Shown: positions 48,210-58,428 of the stretch, piece by piece
Layout: every line of letters starts with the position of its first letter
How positions within the stretch are numbered: position 1 is the stretch's first letter
Assembly: GCF_002019605.1 (NCBI RefSeq)
Contig: NZ_KV917368.1
Coordinates: 3,669,848-3,733,847, forward strand
Source of the DNA: Alkalihalobacterium alkalinitrilicum
GTDB taxonomy: Bacteria; Bacillota; Bacilli; Bacillales; Bacillaceae_F
Length of the DNA: 64,000 nt
Direction: 5' to 3'
Notes under the pieces: generated by a model
The model's input: the letters and a program-made list of their open reading frames with translations, nothing else
Told to the model about the DNA's origin: nothing
Databases searched by the model: none
Translations under genes and position numbers: made by a program

Positions 48210-48240
48210 AAAAAAAATCCCTGCAAATGCAGGGACTTTT
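48210..48240 (-). terminator. Terminator of the dpp-type operon
   Basis: GTCCCTGCA/TGCAGGGA stem with a three-base loop and TTTTTTTTC on the minus strand, immediately after dppC. Confidence 0.9.
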
Positions 48241-49137
48241 TTATCGTTTCGTCTTCGGGTCAAATGCATCTCGAAGTCCATCACCTATGAAGTTAATTGC
48301 CAAGACCGTAAATAGAATGGCCAAACCAGGCGGAATCCATGCTTCTGGATGCTGAGTTAACACCCTTAAACTTCGAGCTTCAGTTACCATGTTCCCCCAT
48401 GTTGGAGTCGGTTGAGGAATACCAAAACCAATAAAGCTTAAAGCTGATTCAATGATAATCATCGTTGCCATCATTAACGTAGCATTTACAATAATTGGAC
48501 CAACTGCATTCGGCAAAAAGTGTTTTGCGATTATGCGAAAGTCTGAACATCCAATAGAACGAGCTCCTAGAATAAATTCTTTTTCTCGTAATGCTAAGAA
48601 CGTTCCACGTAATATCCTCGTTATATTTGGCCAGGTTGTTAATGCAATTATGGTTACAAATATAGGAACACTTATTCTTTCTAATATTGCCATTACGGTT
48701 AGTACTAAAAGTAAGAACGGGAATATGAGCATCAAGTCGGCAGCCCTCATAATGAGACTATCCACTTTGCCACCATAATACCCTGCTAACGATCCTAAAA
48801 CAACACCAATCAATAACGTAAAGGCCATCGCTGTAACCCCTACTGTTAAGGAAATACGTGAGCCATACACCATTCGTGCGAAATTATCACGTCCAGAACT
48901 ATCGGTTCCTAACCAATGTTCAGCACTAGGCTTCGCCATGACATTCATTAAGTTCGACTTTGTAGGATCATGGTTTGTTAATAAAGGTGCAAAAAGTGCT
49001 ATTAAAACAAAAAATACTAATATAAAGATCCCAGCAACTGCAAGTTTATTACGAAGGAAGCGACGCATTGCAAGCTGTAAAGGGCTCGCACTTTTTGCAG
49101 GTTTTTGTGTTTGTTCAACATTAGTTGTATTATTCAT
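48241..49137 (-). CDS. dppC: Oligopeptide/dipeptide ABC transporter permease (DppC type)
   Basis: A 298-aa permease with an N-terminal membrane segment, the WLGTDSSGRDNFARMVYGSR block near residue 80, and the EAA loop GARSIGCSDFRIIAKHFLPN near 190. The ATG at 49137-49135 is eight bases after GAGG. Last gene of lrp-dppD-dppF-dppA-dppB-dppC. Which peptides are carried cannot be read from the sequence. Confidence 0.93.
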   Translation of the reverse strand: MNNTTNVEQTQKPAKSASPLQLAMRRFLRNKLAVAGIFILVFFVLIALFAPLLTNHDPTKSNLMNVMAKPSAEHWLGTDSSGRDNFARMVYGSRISLTVGVTAMAFTLLIGVVLGSLAGYYGGKVDSLIMRAADLMLIFPFLLLVLTVMAILERISVPIFVTIIALTTWPNITRILRGTFLALREKEFILGARSIGCSDFRIIAKHFLPNAVGPIIVNATLMMATMIIIESALSFIGFGIPQPTPTWGNMVTEARSLRVLTQHPEAWIPPGLAILFTVLAINFIGDGLRDAFDPKTKR

Positions 49138-49147
49138 TGCGCTCACC

Positions 49148-50113
49148 TCAATCGTAACGTATTCTTGGATCTACTACAGCATAGAAAATATCAGCAAGTA
49201 AGTTACCTATTAGGATTGTTATTGCTAACAGTAAGTTTATTGCCATAATCACTGGATAATCACGATTCATAATCGAGTTTAAAAACAGTGTTCCTAAGCC
49301 TGGATAGTTAAATACTGCCTCAGTAATAACGGCACCACTTAACAATGTTCCAAATTCAAAACCGAGTAGAGTAATAATCGGAATTAATGCATTTCGAAGA
49401 GTATGCTTGTATAATACAGGTCTTGGTCCTAAACCTTTTGCCTTTGCCGTACGAATAAAGTCACTACCCATAACTTCCATCATTTCTGTTCTCATATAAC
49501 GCATATAGATCGCTGTACTTGCTAAACCCAGCGTAAATCCTGGTAACACTAAATGTCTTAATTTATCAAAGAATAACTCAAAACCTGTTAAGCCAATTGT
49601 TGAAACCGTTCCTTGAGATGGAAACCAACCTAATTGGAACGAGAATACATAAATAGCAATTAGCGCCGCAAAGAAGTTTGGAGTTGCAAGACCGAGAAAA
49701 GCAAAAGTAGTTGCACTATAGTCAAGCAAAGAATATGGTTTTTTCGCAGAGTAAATTCCAATTGGAATTGCTACTACGATCGTTATAAAAAGTGAAAATA
49801 ATGATAGATATAACGTGTTCATAATACGTGAACCAATCAGTTCACTTACTGAACGTCCTGTATAGTGCATGGATTGTCCAAAATCACCTACTGCTACAGA
49901 AGATAGCCAATTCCAATATTGAACTGGTATGGGGTCATTTAACCCTAATGCTTCTCTTCGCTCTTCCAACACTTCCGCTGGTATATTTGGATCTAAGATT
50001 TCACCAGATAGTGGATCTCCAGGTGCCGCATAGGCTAATGCGAAAATAACAACTGTCACGATAAAAAGCATAGGTATAAATTGCAAGACCCTTCGTATGA
50101 TGTATTTATACAT
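49148..50113 (-). CDS. dppB: Oligopeptide/dipeptide ABC transporter permease (DppB type)
   Basis: A 321-aa permease: YIIRRVLQFIPMLFIVTVVIF at the N-terminus, six predicted membrane segments, and the EAA loop FIRTAKAKGLGPRPVLYKHTLRNA near 222. Forms the heterodimeric channel with dppC. ATG 50113-50111 has GGAGGAGG six bases before it. An RNA hairpin at 50139-50172 separates it from dppA. Confidence 0.93.
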   Translation of the reverse strand: MYKYIIRRVLQFIPMLFIVTVVIFALAYAAPGDPLSGEILDPNIPAEVLEERREALGLNDPIPVQYWNWLSSVAVGDFGQSMHYTGRSVSELIGSRIMNTLYLSLFSLFITIVVAIPIGIYSAKKPYSLLDYSATTFAFLGLATPNFFAALIAIYVFSFQLGWFPSQGTVSTIGLTGFELFFDKLRHLVLPGFTLGLASTAIYMRYMRTEMMEVMGSDFIRTAKAKGLGPRPVLYKHTLRNALIPIITLLGFEFGTLLSGAVITEAVFNYPGLGTLFLNSIMNRDYPVIMAINLLLAITILIGNLLADIFYAVVDPRIRYD

Positions 50114-50138
50114 GATTGTCCTCCTCCTACTCAGTAAA

Positions 50139-50172
50139 AGGGGGTGCATAGCAGGTCTAGACCATGCACCCT
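50139..50172 (-). terminator. Intercistronic hairpin between dppA and dppB
   Basis: GGGTGCAT/ATGCACCC stem with a 14-base loop, followed by CCTTTTAC on the minus strand. Since dppB has no other evident promoter, this is more likely a partial terminator or 3'-end stabiliser raising dppA mRNA over the permease genes. Confidence 0.6.
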
Positions 50173-50192
50173 TGTACTTCTACTTTAAAAAA

Positions 50193-51971
50193 TTATTGTT
50201 CTAACCACCATAAATGAGAGTCAGCATTTACATTACGAGGCTTAACTGTCCAGCCGTGGAACTTCGTGTTAAATGCAACGTTTACGTTTGCACTGTATAA
50301 CGGTAAAGCTGGAAGTTGCTCAGAATAGTAGTTTGCCCAGTCACGATATACTTGTTGACGATATTCAAGGTCAAATGCTTCTGGTGTTTTTAATGCTGCA
50401 TCTAATAACTCATCACTATGAGTGTCATCCCAACGTAAGTAGTTATATGGAGCAGTTGATCTGTGGATTCCTGATGGATCTGGGTCACCAGTTGATAATC
50501 CCCATCCAGCTAAATATAAATCCCAATCCGTGTTGTTTTGCTCTACCATCTCAAAGTGAGCAGCTGCTTCACGTGGGCTACGCATGTTTACACGAATACC
50601 TACAGCTTCTAAGTTCTCTTTAATGATTGGAGCTGTACGCTCACGAACTGTGTTACCAGTTGGGAAATCAAGATTTAACGTATATTCGTTTCCATTTGGA
50701 TCTAAACGGAAACCATCACCGTCTCTTTCAGTAAATCCAGCTTCATCAAGAAGTGCATTAGCTTTTTCTTCACTGTACTCATAGTCATTTACTGCATCAG
50801 GATCAAATGCCCAAGAAGCTTCTGGGAATGGAGCATTTAATACAGTACCTGAACCATAAAGTAATCCATCTACAAATCCTTGACGATTAACTGCATGCGC
50901 GATGGCTTGACGTACTTTTTCATCTTGTAACTTTTCGTTTGGAACCCATCCAGACTTGTCAGTCCAGTCACTTTGCTCACCTTGAGAGTGATGAAGCTTG
51001 AAGCCCATATATTGGTATCCAAAATCTTGATCTTGAACTAATGTAACGTTTTGCATTGCTTCTACATCTTGTGCATCAGCTGCAGGTACCCCACCTGGAA
51101 GACCTACCATGTGAAGCTCTTCATTTTGAAGTTGTCCAAGCATAACATCTTGGTTTACTACTTTCCATACGATACGATCTAAGTATGGAGCACCTTGCCA
51201 GTAATCTTCATTACGCTCTAAAACATATTGTTGTCCTTCAAGAATATCTGTTAATTTGAAAGGACCTGTACCGATAACTTCACCTGCGTTACGAGATGCT
51301 GTGTGCTCAGGCATTTCACTCACTCGAACCTCTTCAAACACATGTTTCGGAATAATTGGGAAACTTGTATATTGGTTTGCCGTGATACTTGGCTCTTTGA
51401 ACGTAAATTTAACAGTGTAAGGATCGACTGCTTCAACACCAGCTAAAGTATCTGCTTCACCATCACGGTACTCTTCATAACCCACTAATTGGTTTACGTA
51501 ATCAACACGTACACCACCAGCAGCAGTATAAGCACCATCAGCAATTGAAGTGTAAGTGAATACTACGTCATCTGCAGTAAACTCTTCACCATCGTGCCAC
51601 TGAACACCTTCGTTTAAGATGTAAGTTAACTCTGTATGGTCATCATTAAAGTCCCACTCTTTTGCTAATGAAGGAATCCATTGTAACTCTTCATCTAGAG
51701 CAACTAGAGCTTCGTGAGTGAAGTCTAAAATGTTTGCCTCATATGAATCTGCGTAGAAAATTGGATTGAATTGACCAGCTGGAGCTGAGAACATAGCCGC
51801 GTTGATTGTACCACCTTGTTGTGGTTCACCTGCAGCTTCTTCACCTTGCTCTGTTTCTTCTGTTGGATCAGTTGTTGGAGCTTCTTCTTCCGTTCCGCCT
51901 CCTCCACATGCAGCAAGAATTGTACTAAGAGAAAGAGCGCCAGCTAACATTAATGCTAAACTTTTCTTCAT
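50193..51971 (-). CDS. dppA: Peptide-binding lipoprotein of ABC transporter (OppA/DppA type)
   Basis: A 592-aa extracytoplasmic binding protein (SBP family 5). Signal peptide with lipobox LAAC (Cys22) followed by a Gly run and an acidic Glu/Thr linker (about 28-50), then the two-lobed binding domain starting near GGTINAAMF, with LLDEAGFTERDGDGFRLDPNG near 410. Anchored outside the membrane; delivers peptides to DppBC. It is the most acidic protein of the operon, plausible for a haloalkaliphile but not proof. Confidence 0.93.
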   Translation of the reverse strand: MKKSLALMLAGALSLSTILAACGGGGTEEEAPTTDPTEETEQGEEAAGEPQQGGTINAAMFSAPAGQFNPIFYADSYEANILDFTHEALVALDEELQWIPSLAKEWDFNDDHTELTYILNEGVQWHDGEEFTADDVVFTYTSIADGAYTAAGGVRVDYVNQLVGYEEYRDGEADTLAGVEAVDPYTVKFTFKEPSITANQYTSFPIIPKHVFEEVRVSEMPEHTASRNAGEVIGTGPFKLTDILEGQQYVLERNEDYWQGAPYLDRIVWKVVNQDVMLGQLQNEELHMVGLPGGVPAADAQDVEAMQNVTLVQDQDFGYQYMGFKLHHSQGEQSDWTDKSGWVPNEKLQDEKVRQAIAHAVNRQGFVDGLLYGSGTVLNAPFPEASWAFDPDAVNDYEYSEEKANALLDEAGFTERDGDGFRLDPNGNEYTLNLDFPTGNTVRERTAPIIKENLEAVGIRVNMRSPREAAAHFEMVEQNNTDWDLYLAGWGLSTGDPDPSGIHRSTAPYNYLRWDDTHSDELLDAALKTPEAFDLEYRQQVYRDWANYYSEQLPALPLYSANVNVAFNTKFHGWTVKPRNVNADSHLWWLEQ

Positions 51972-52078
51972 TGTTTTCCCCCCTGAAAATGTCTTTAATA
52001 CATAGATTGCTACAAAACTACTTTTTCAAACCTTCCTTTTGAACCATCACCTCCTCAAAAAGGTAAAAGCACTATTTA

Positions 52079-53107
52079 TTAAACTTCTTTTGGCTCAATC
52101 TTTGGCTCTGGATCTGTATATAGGTGACAAGCAACATAATGGCCATCTCCCATATGAGTTAAATCTGGGCGTTCTACTTTACAACGATCATGTGCTTTTG
52201 GACACCTCGTATGGAAAGAGCATCCTGTTGGTGGGTTTGACGGGCTTGGTAAATCACCAGATAGTTTAATTTTTTCCCTTTTTGCATGTACGTTTGTTGA
52301 TGGAACTGCTGATAGTAACGCCTGTGTATATGGGTGAAGTGGTTTTTCGTATAAGGAATGCTTCGGTGCTATTTCTGCAATTCTCCCTAAATACATAACC
52401 GCAACACGATCACTAATATGCTTAACAACACTTAAATCATGGGCAATAAATAAATACGTTAATCCAAATTCATCTTGCAGATCTTCCATAATATTTAATA
52501 CCTGAGATTGCACAGATACATCTAACGCTGATACTGGCTCATCCCCGATAATAAACTTTGGTTTTGTTGATAATGACCTAGCAATACCAATTCTTTGACG
52601 TTGACCACCTGAAAATTCGTGCGGATATTTCAAGCGAGCTTCTGGACCTAACCCTACTTTACCTAATAAATCAACAACCATGTCTTTACGATCTTTAGCA
52701 GACATCGTATTTTGCACAAGCATTGGTTCTTCAATAAGTTCCCCTACACTCATACGTGGGTTAAGTGATGCATATGGATCTTGGAAAACCATTTGCATAT
52801 CTTTACGTAGTGGGCGAAGTTTTCTTTGACTTATTGTAGAAATGTCATTTCCTTCAAATTTTATAGTTCCAGAAGTCGGATCTAATAAGCGAAGCAGGAC
52901 TCTTCCCATTGTTGACTTACCAGAACCAGACTCACCAACAATACCTAAAGTTTCACCTTTATATATATCAAAACTAATATCATCTACTGCTTTTACATTA
53001 CTAACTGTACGTTGAAGGATACCGCCTTTTACTGGAAAGTATTTTTTTAAATTTTTAACCTCTACTAGCTTCTCTCTGTCATGTTGTAAGTTTTCTTTGT
53101 TAGTCAT
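52079..53107 (-). CDS. dppF: Peptide ABC transporter ATP-binding protein (DppF/OppF type)
   Basis: A 342-aa ATPase: KYFPVKGGILQRT near residue 21, Walker [13 protein letters not shown] near 58, signature SGGQRQRIGIARSL near 165, Walker B IIGDEPVSALDVS near 185, and the C-terminal oligopeptide-transporter extension with a Cys motif (TGCSFHTRCPKAHDRC). Hydrolyses ATP with DppD to drive uptake. The stop lies about 107 bp before dppA. Confidence 0.94.
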   Translation of the reverse strand: MTNKENLQHDREKLVEVKNLKKYFPVKGGILQRTVSNVKAVDDISFDIYKGETLGIVGESGSGKSTMGRVLLRLLDPTSGTIKFEGNDISTISQRKLRPLRKDMQMVFQDPYASLNPRMSVGELIEEPMLVQNTMSAKDRKDMVVDLLGKVGLGPEARLKYPHEFSGGQRQRIGIARSLSTKPKFIIGDEPVSALDVSVQSQVLNIMEDLQDEFGLTYLFIAHDLSVVKHISDRVAVMYLGRIAEIAPKHSLYEKPLHPYTQALLSAVPSTNVHAKREKIKLSGDLPSPSNPPTGCSFHTRCPKAHDRCKVERPDLTHMGDGHYVACHLYTDPEPKIEPKEV

Positions 53108-53110
53108 TAT

Positions 53111-54094
53111 TTACTCCTTTCCGTCAAAAAGAACACAACGTACTTTATGCCCTGGACCTGCATCATAAAGTTCAGGTACGTCGTTAGTACACTTGTCCAT
53201 CGCATGTTTACAACGAGGGGCAAAACGGCAACCCTTTGGAAAATTATGCGCTGGTGGTACCATTCCAGGTATTGCTTCTAAACGCTCTTTGTCATCATCG
53301 ATTTGCGGCATACTATTCAATAATCCAACAGTATACGGATGTTTAGGATTTGTGAATAGCTCTTTTACATCAGCTTGTTCGACTATTTGTCCACCATACA
53401 TAACCATCACTCGGTCAGCTGTTTCTGCTACAACACCTAAGTCATGGGTAATCATTAAGATTGACGATCCGAACTCTTCCTTCATATCAACCATTAAATC
53501 TAAGATCTGTGCTTGAATGGTAACGTCCAATGCCGTAGTAGGCTCATCTGCAATTAATAACTTCGGATTACAGGAAAGTGCCATCGCAATCATTGCACGT
53601 TGTCTCATACCACCTGATAATTGGTGCGGGTACTCATGAATGATTTCATCCGCACGTGGAAATCCAACTAGCTTTAATAATTCTAGTGCTTTTGCATACG
53701 CTTCCTTTTTCTTCATTTTCTTATGTTTCATTAATGGTTCTGCAATTTGATTTCCAATTGTAAACACTGGATTTAAAGATGTCATTGGTTCTTGAAAGAT
53801 CATACCAATATCATTTCCACGAACATTTGTCATTTCTTTTTCAGATAGCTTTAGAAGGTCTTTTCCATCTAACTTAATTGAGCCTGCAACAATCTTCCCT
53901 GGTGGTGATTGAATTAATTGCATAACTGATAGAGAAGTAATACTCTTACCACTACCTGACTCCCCTACTAGAGCAAGTGTTTCACCTTTACGTATGTCAA
54001 AATCGACACCATCTACAGCTTTTGCTACTTTACCGTCATCTATAAAAAAATGCGTTTTTAACCCTCTTACTTCTAATAGAACATTTTTGTCCAT
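53111..54094 (-). CDS. dppD: Peptide ABC transporter ATP-binding protein (DppD/OppD type)
   Basis: A 327-aa ATPase: [21 protein letters not shown] at the N-terminus, Walker [14 protein letters not shown] near 41, signature [15 protein letters not shown] near 155, Walker [15 protein letters not shown] near 177, and the C-terminal Cys cluster (GCRFAPRC...MDKC...VRC) that binds an iron-sulfur cluster in some homologues. First transporter gene after the Lrp regulator; only three bases separate it from dppF. Confidence 0.94.
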   Translation of the reverse strand: MDKNVLLEVRGLKTHFFIDDGKVAKAVDGVDFDIRKGETLALVGESGSGKSITSLSVMQLIQSPPGKIVAGSIKLDGKDLLKLSEKEMTNVRGNDIGMIFQEPMTSLNPVFTIGNQIAEPLMKHKKMKKKEAYAKALELLKLVGFPRADEIIHEYPHQLSGGMRQRAMIAMALSCNPKLLIADEPTTALDVTIQAQILDLMVDMKEEFGSSILMITHDLGVVAETADRVMVMYGGQIVEQADVKELFTNPKHPYTVGLLNSMPQIDDDKERLEAIPGMVPPAHNFPKGCRFAPRCKHAMDKCTNDVPELYDAGPGHKVRCVLFDGKE

Positions 54095-54166
54095 TCGTGC
54101 ACCTCAATCTACTCTGCTTATTTTCTCGCTGTACGTTCTGTATTGTTTTGATAAAAAATAAGGATT

Positions 54167-54628
54167 TTATACATCTTTTTCTTGTACATAAGAAAATGAG
54201 TCTTTATATTGTTTCAGTTCTATATTAACGTCAGCACTTATTATTCCGTCCATTTTAGCTAATTCTTTATTTACAAAATGGACTAAATCCTCATTGCTCT
54301 TAAAGTATGCCTGAATGATCAAATCATGTCTTCCTGAGAATGCTCCGACAAAGCGCACTTCCGCATACCGATTTAGTTGGTCTGCAATTTCTTCCTGACT
54401 TCCTAACTTCGTTGAAATGCCAATAATTGCTTGAACGTTTAATCCTACTTTATTTGGGTTAGTATGAATAATGAATTCAAATACATTCTCTTTAAGCATT
54501 CGATTAATTCTCGTCCGAATTGTTCCTTCACTTACGTCCAACAACTTCGCAATTTCTGTATAGGATCTTTTGCCGTTTTCTTGTAGATATCCTAATATAG
54601 CAAAGTCCATATGATCTAATTTACTCAT
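54167..54628 (-). CDS. Lrp/AsnC-family transcription regulator
   Basis: A 153-aa regulator: winged HTH (residues about 5-60, AKLLDVSEGTIRTRINRM) and a RAM ligand-binding domain (about 65-145, FVGAFSGRHDLIIQAYF). Seventy bases upstream of dppD in the same direction, so it probably senses an amino acid and controls the peptide transporter. The ligand is unknown. No terminator was seen between it and dppD. Confidence 0.92.
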   Translation of the reverse strand: MSKLDHMDFAILGYLQENGKRSYTEIAKLLDVSEGTIRTRINRMLKENVFEFIIHTNPNKVGLNVQAIIGISTKLGSQEEIADQLNRYAEVRFVGAFSGRHDLIIQAYFKSNEDLVHFVNKELAKMDGIISADVNIELKQYKDSFSYVQEKDV

Positions 54629-54985
54629 GCTATCACATCACTTTACGTTTTCAAATAGGTTTACTTGATAATCTTTACGAAAAACCACACTATTAAATTA
54701 ATATTTCTGTAAATTTCGTAAAAATTTAAACCGAATAAGGTCATTATAAGTAATATCATAGCCAATTGCAATATTCGTTTTTGTATTTTTTCATTTTTTT
54801 ATAGCAAAAAATCTAACAAACTATGATTCTCAAGGGATTGGAAGCCCTTTCAAAAACTAATTTGAGAAAAAAGTTCTATTTCGAAATTAGAAAAATCTAT
54901 CGTTTTTTTTTACGAATATGCAAAACTTGTCTTTAATACTCGATATTTTAGTATTTTTCTAATAAAATTATTATTAACTTTATTG
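54629..54985. other. Regulatory stretch upstream of the Lrp gene
   Basis: About 357 A/T-rich bases between the Lrp gene and the serS terminator. It holds the candidate promoter at 54743-54771 and, on the 3' side, several A/T palindromes that could be regulator sites. No coding potential was seen. Confidence 0.5.
54743..54771 (-). promoter_or_regulatory. Candidate promoter of lrp-dpp operon
   Basis: TTGCAA (54766-54771), 17 bases, TATAAT (54743-54748) on the minus strand, about 115 bases before the Lrp start codon. Confidence 0.55.
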
Positions 54986-55029
54986 CATGAAAAAAGCTAA
55001 GCAAATTAAATTTTGCTTAGCTTTTTTAT
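54986..55029 (-). terminator. serS terminator
   Basis: AAAAAGCTAAGCAAA/TTTGCTTAGCTTTTTT stem on the minus strand immediately after the serS stop. Confidence 0.9.
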
Positions 55030-55030
55030 A

Positions 55031-56317
<1,287 letters not shown>

Positions 56318-56439
56318 TTACCCTCCTATACAATACTTTCCTTATTACCATTATTCACTATTTACTAATCAATTAAAAGTCTCTATACATTTATGCCACG
56401 AGGTATAAGAAATAAACAGTTTACTGATAGTAAATAGTA

Positions 56440-56481
56440 CCTTTCCCATTTTTAACATCAAAATGTTAAAAATGGGAAAGG
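56440..56481. repeat. Perfect 19-bp hairpin in the serS leader
   Basis: CCTTTCCCATTTTTAACAT (56440-56458) and its exact complement (56463-56481) around a CAAA loop. It lies downstream of the T-box terminator and about 130 bases before the serS start. No T-run follows on the minus strand, so it is not a terminator. Confidence 0.85.
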
Positions 56482-56493
56482 ATAAAAAAACGC

Positions 56494-56735
56494 AAAAAGC
56501 CCTCATCCCTATCTAAGGGACGAGAGCACCCGCGTTGCCACCCTTCTTGCAAATAGAAAACATCTATTGCCTCTTATAACAGATAACGGCTGTTACCGGA
56601 AATGCTTTTGAATATACTTTCATTGGCATTCCACTCAGGGGGCAGAATTCACAAACGGTTTCGATCGGTTTTCACCAACCACCGACTCTCTAAATACGAA
56701 ATTCGTTTGCTACTAAATCCCATCAACGCATTACT
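56494..56735 (-). promoter_or_regulatory. T-box riboswitch leader of serS
   Basis: Minus strand: GGGTGGCAACGCGGGTGC T-box (complement of 56527-56545), terminator arms ending in TTTTTGCGTTTTTTT (56494-56527), and stem I with TTTAGAGAGTCGGTGGTTGGTG. The specifier is read as GAAT-TCT-GCC, with TCT at 56646-56644, a Ser codon. The leader begins directly after the pdxT stop. Confidence 0.9.
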
Positions 56736-56738
56736 TTA

Positions 56739-57332
56739 TTACGCTTGTACTTTTTGTTTTATTGATTCACGGACCATTTCTACAAAATACTGATGAAAGC
56801 GATGGTCATCTGTTAATTCAGGGTGAAAAGAGCAAGCTAAGTAATGCCCTTGTCTCGCTACAACAATCTCTTCATTAAACTTTGAAAGGATTTCAACAGT
56901 TTCATCTACATCTACAATAAGCGGTGCACGAATAAATACAGCACGAATATCATCACCGACTCCTGTTACAATTAAGTCCGTTTCAAAGCTTTCACGTTGT
57001 CTACCAAAGGCATTTCTCTGTACAGTCATATCCATGAACCCTAAATGTCCTTCAGGTTGCCCGACAATATGTTTGGACATAAGGATAAGGCCTGCACACG
57101 TTCCAAAAATGGGTTTACCCTTAGCTCCGAATTCTTGTAGCGCTTCAAAAAATCCATACTCATCAATCAATCGGCGCATTGTCGTACTTTCTCCACCAGG
57201 GAAAACAAGGCCATCAACATTTTCTAATTGCTCGACTTTTTTTATAATTACGGTTTCTATATCAGGAGCTGCAAGACATTTTATATGTTCTCGAACTGCC
57301 CCTTGAAGAGCAAGAACTCCAATTTTAATCAT
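56739..57332 (-). CDS. pdxT: PLP synthase glutaminase subunit PdxT
   Basis: A 197-aa class I glutaminase: [13 protein letters not shown] near residue 42, nucleophile Cys in [10 protein letters not shown] near 79, and the His-Glu pair in SFHPELT near 170. Supplies ammonia to PdxS. Starts 32 bases after pdxS. Confidence 0.97.
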   Translation of the reverse strand: MIKIGVLALQGAVREHIKCLAAPDIETVIIKKVEQLENVDGLVFPGGESTTMRRLIDEYGFFEALQEFGAKGKPIFGTCAGLILMSKHIVGQPEGHLGFMDMTVQRNAFGRQRESFETDLIVTGVGDDIRAVFIRAPLIVDVDETVEILSKFNEEIVVARQGHYLACSFHPELTDDHRFHQYFVEMVRESIKQKVQA

Positions 57333-57364
57333 ATCTAAGCTCCCTCCCTAATTGAGTAGGAATT

Positions 57365-58249
57365 TTACCAACCACGCTCTTGCATGCGCTCAGAAGGATT
57401 TAATGAAGAAATTTCAATTCCTTTCATCGCTGACCCTAGATCTTTAGAAAGTTCAGCAATCAAAGCATAGTCTTGGAAATGTGTAGTTGCTCTAACAATT
57501 GCACGAGCAAATTTTTCAGGATTATCTGACTTAAAGATACCAGAACCAACGAATACTCCGTCAGCACCTAACTGCATCATTAACGCAGCATCAGCAGGAG
57601 TAGCTACACCACCAGCTGCAAAGTTAACGACTGGTAATTTACCTTCCTTTTGAATTTGAAGTAAGATTTCATAAGGTGCACCTGTGTTTTTCGCTTCAGT
57701 CATTAGCTCGTCCGTTGACATAGAAACAATTTTACGAACTTGAGACTGCATCATTCGCATGTGACGCACAGCTTCTACGATATTTCCTGTTCCAGGCTCA
57801 CCTTTTGTACGAAGCATTGCTGCACCTTCACCAATACGACGAGAAGCTTCACCAATATCACGAGCTCCACAGACAAAAGGAACTGTATATTCATTTTTAT
57901 TTAAATGATATACTTCATCAGCCGGCGTTAAGACTTCACTCTCATCAATATAGTCAACACCTAATGCTTCTAGCACACGTGCTTCTACAATGTGACCGAT
58001 ACGGCATTTAGCCATAACTGGTATTGAAACTGCTCCCATAACTTCCTCAACAATTGTTGGGTCAGCCATACGAGCTACCCCACCTGCTGCACGAATATCT
58101 GCAGGAACACGCTCTAATGCCATAACTGCAACTGCACCTGCTGCTTCAGCAATTTTAGCTTGTTCTGCATTGACAACGTCCATAATAACGCCGCCTTTTT
58201 GCATTTCTGCCATTCCACGTTTTACGCGATCTGTACCCGTTTCTACCAT
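57365..58249 (-). CDS. pdxS: Pyridoxal 5'-phosphate synthase subunit PdxS
   Basis: A 294-aa TIM-barrel enzyme forming PLP from ribose-5-phosphate, glyceraldehyde-3-phosphate and ammonia. Conserved stretches: [51 protein letters not shown] (with the catalytic Lys), and [20 protein letters not shown]. Together with pdxT it is the only vitamin B6 route visible here. Confidence 0.98.
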   Translation of the reverse strand: MVETGTDRVKRGMAEMQKGGVIMDVVNAEQAKIAEAAGAVAVMALERVPADIRAAGGVARMADPTIVEEVMGAVSIPVMAKCRIGHIVEARVLEALGVDYIDESEVLTPADEVYHLNKNEYTVPFVCGARDIGEASRRIGEGAAMLRTKGEPGTGNIVEAVRHMRMMQSQVRKIVSMSTDELMTEAKNTGAPYEILLQIQKEGKLPVVNFAAGGVATPADAALMMQLGADGVFVGSGIFKSDNPEKFARAIVRATTHFQDYALIAELSKDLGSAMKGIEISSLNPSERMQERGW

Positions 58250-58354
58250 TCGTAATTCCTCCTATACATTCTATGAGCTCTTCGTGTTGTTTTTATATCG
58301 TAGCTATGTAATTCTACCTAGCAACACGCACAATATAATAAATTTTCAGTAATT

Positions 58355-58382
58355 ATTGTACCACTTTTCTAAAGTAAAGCAA
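58355..58382 (-). promoter_or_regulatory. Candidate promoter of pdxST
   Basis: TTGCTT (58377-58382), 16 bases, TACAAT (58355-58360) on the minus strand, about 105 bases before the pdxS ATG. Confidence 0.4.
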
Positions 58383-58397
58383 ATGCAAAGTAGAGAA

Positions 58398-58428
58398 AGA
58401 AGGTTGGATTAATTAAACCAACCTTTTA
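58398..58428 (-). terminator. dacA terminator (overlaps stop codon)
   Basis: AAGGTTGGTT/AATCCAACCTT stem on the minus strand, with a T/C-rich exit; the stop codon of dacA lies in the loop region. Confidence 0.7.

Noticed and set aside
50273-50784. Plus-strand frames of 66-116 codons opposite dppA
   Set aside because: Antisense shadows of a clearly coding binding-protein gene.
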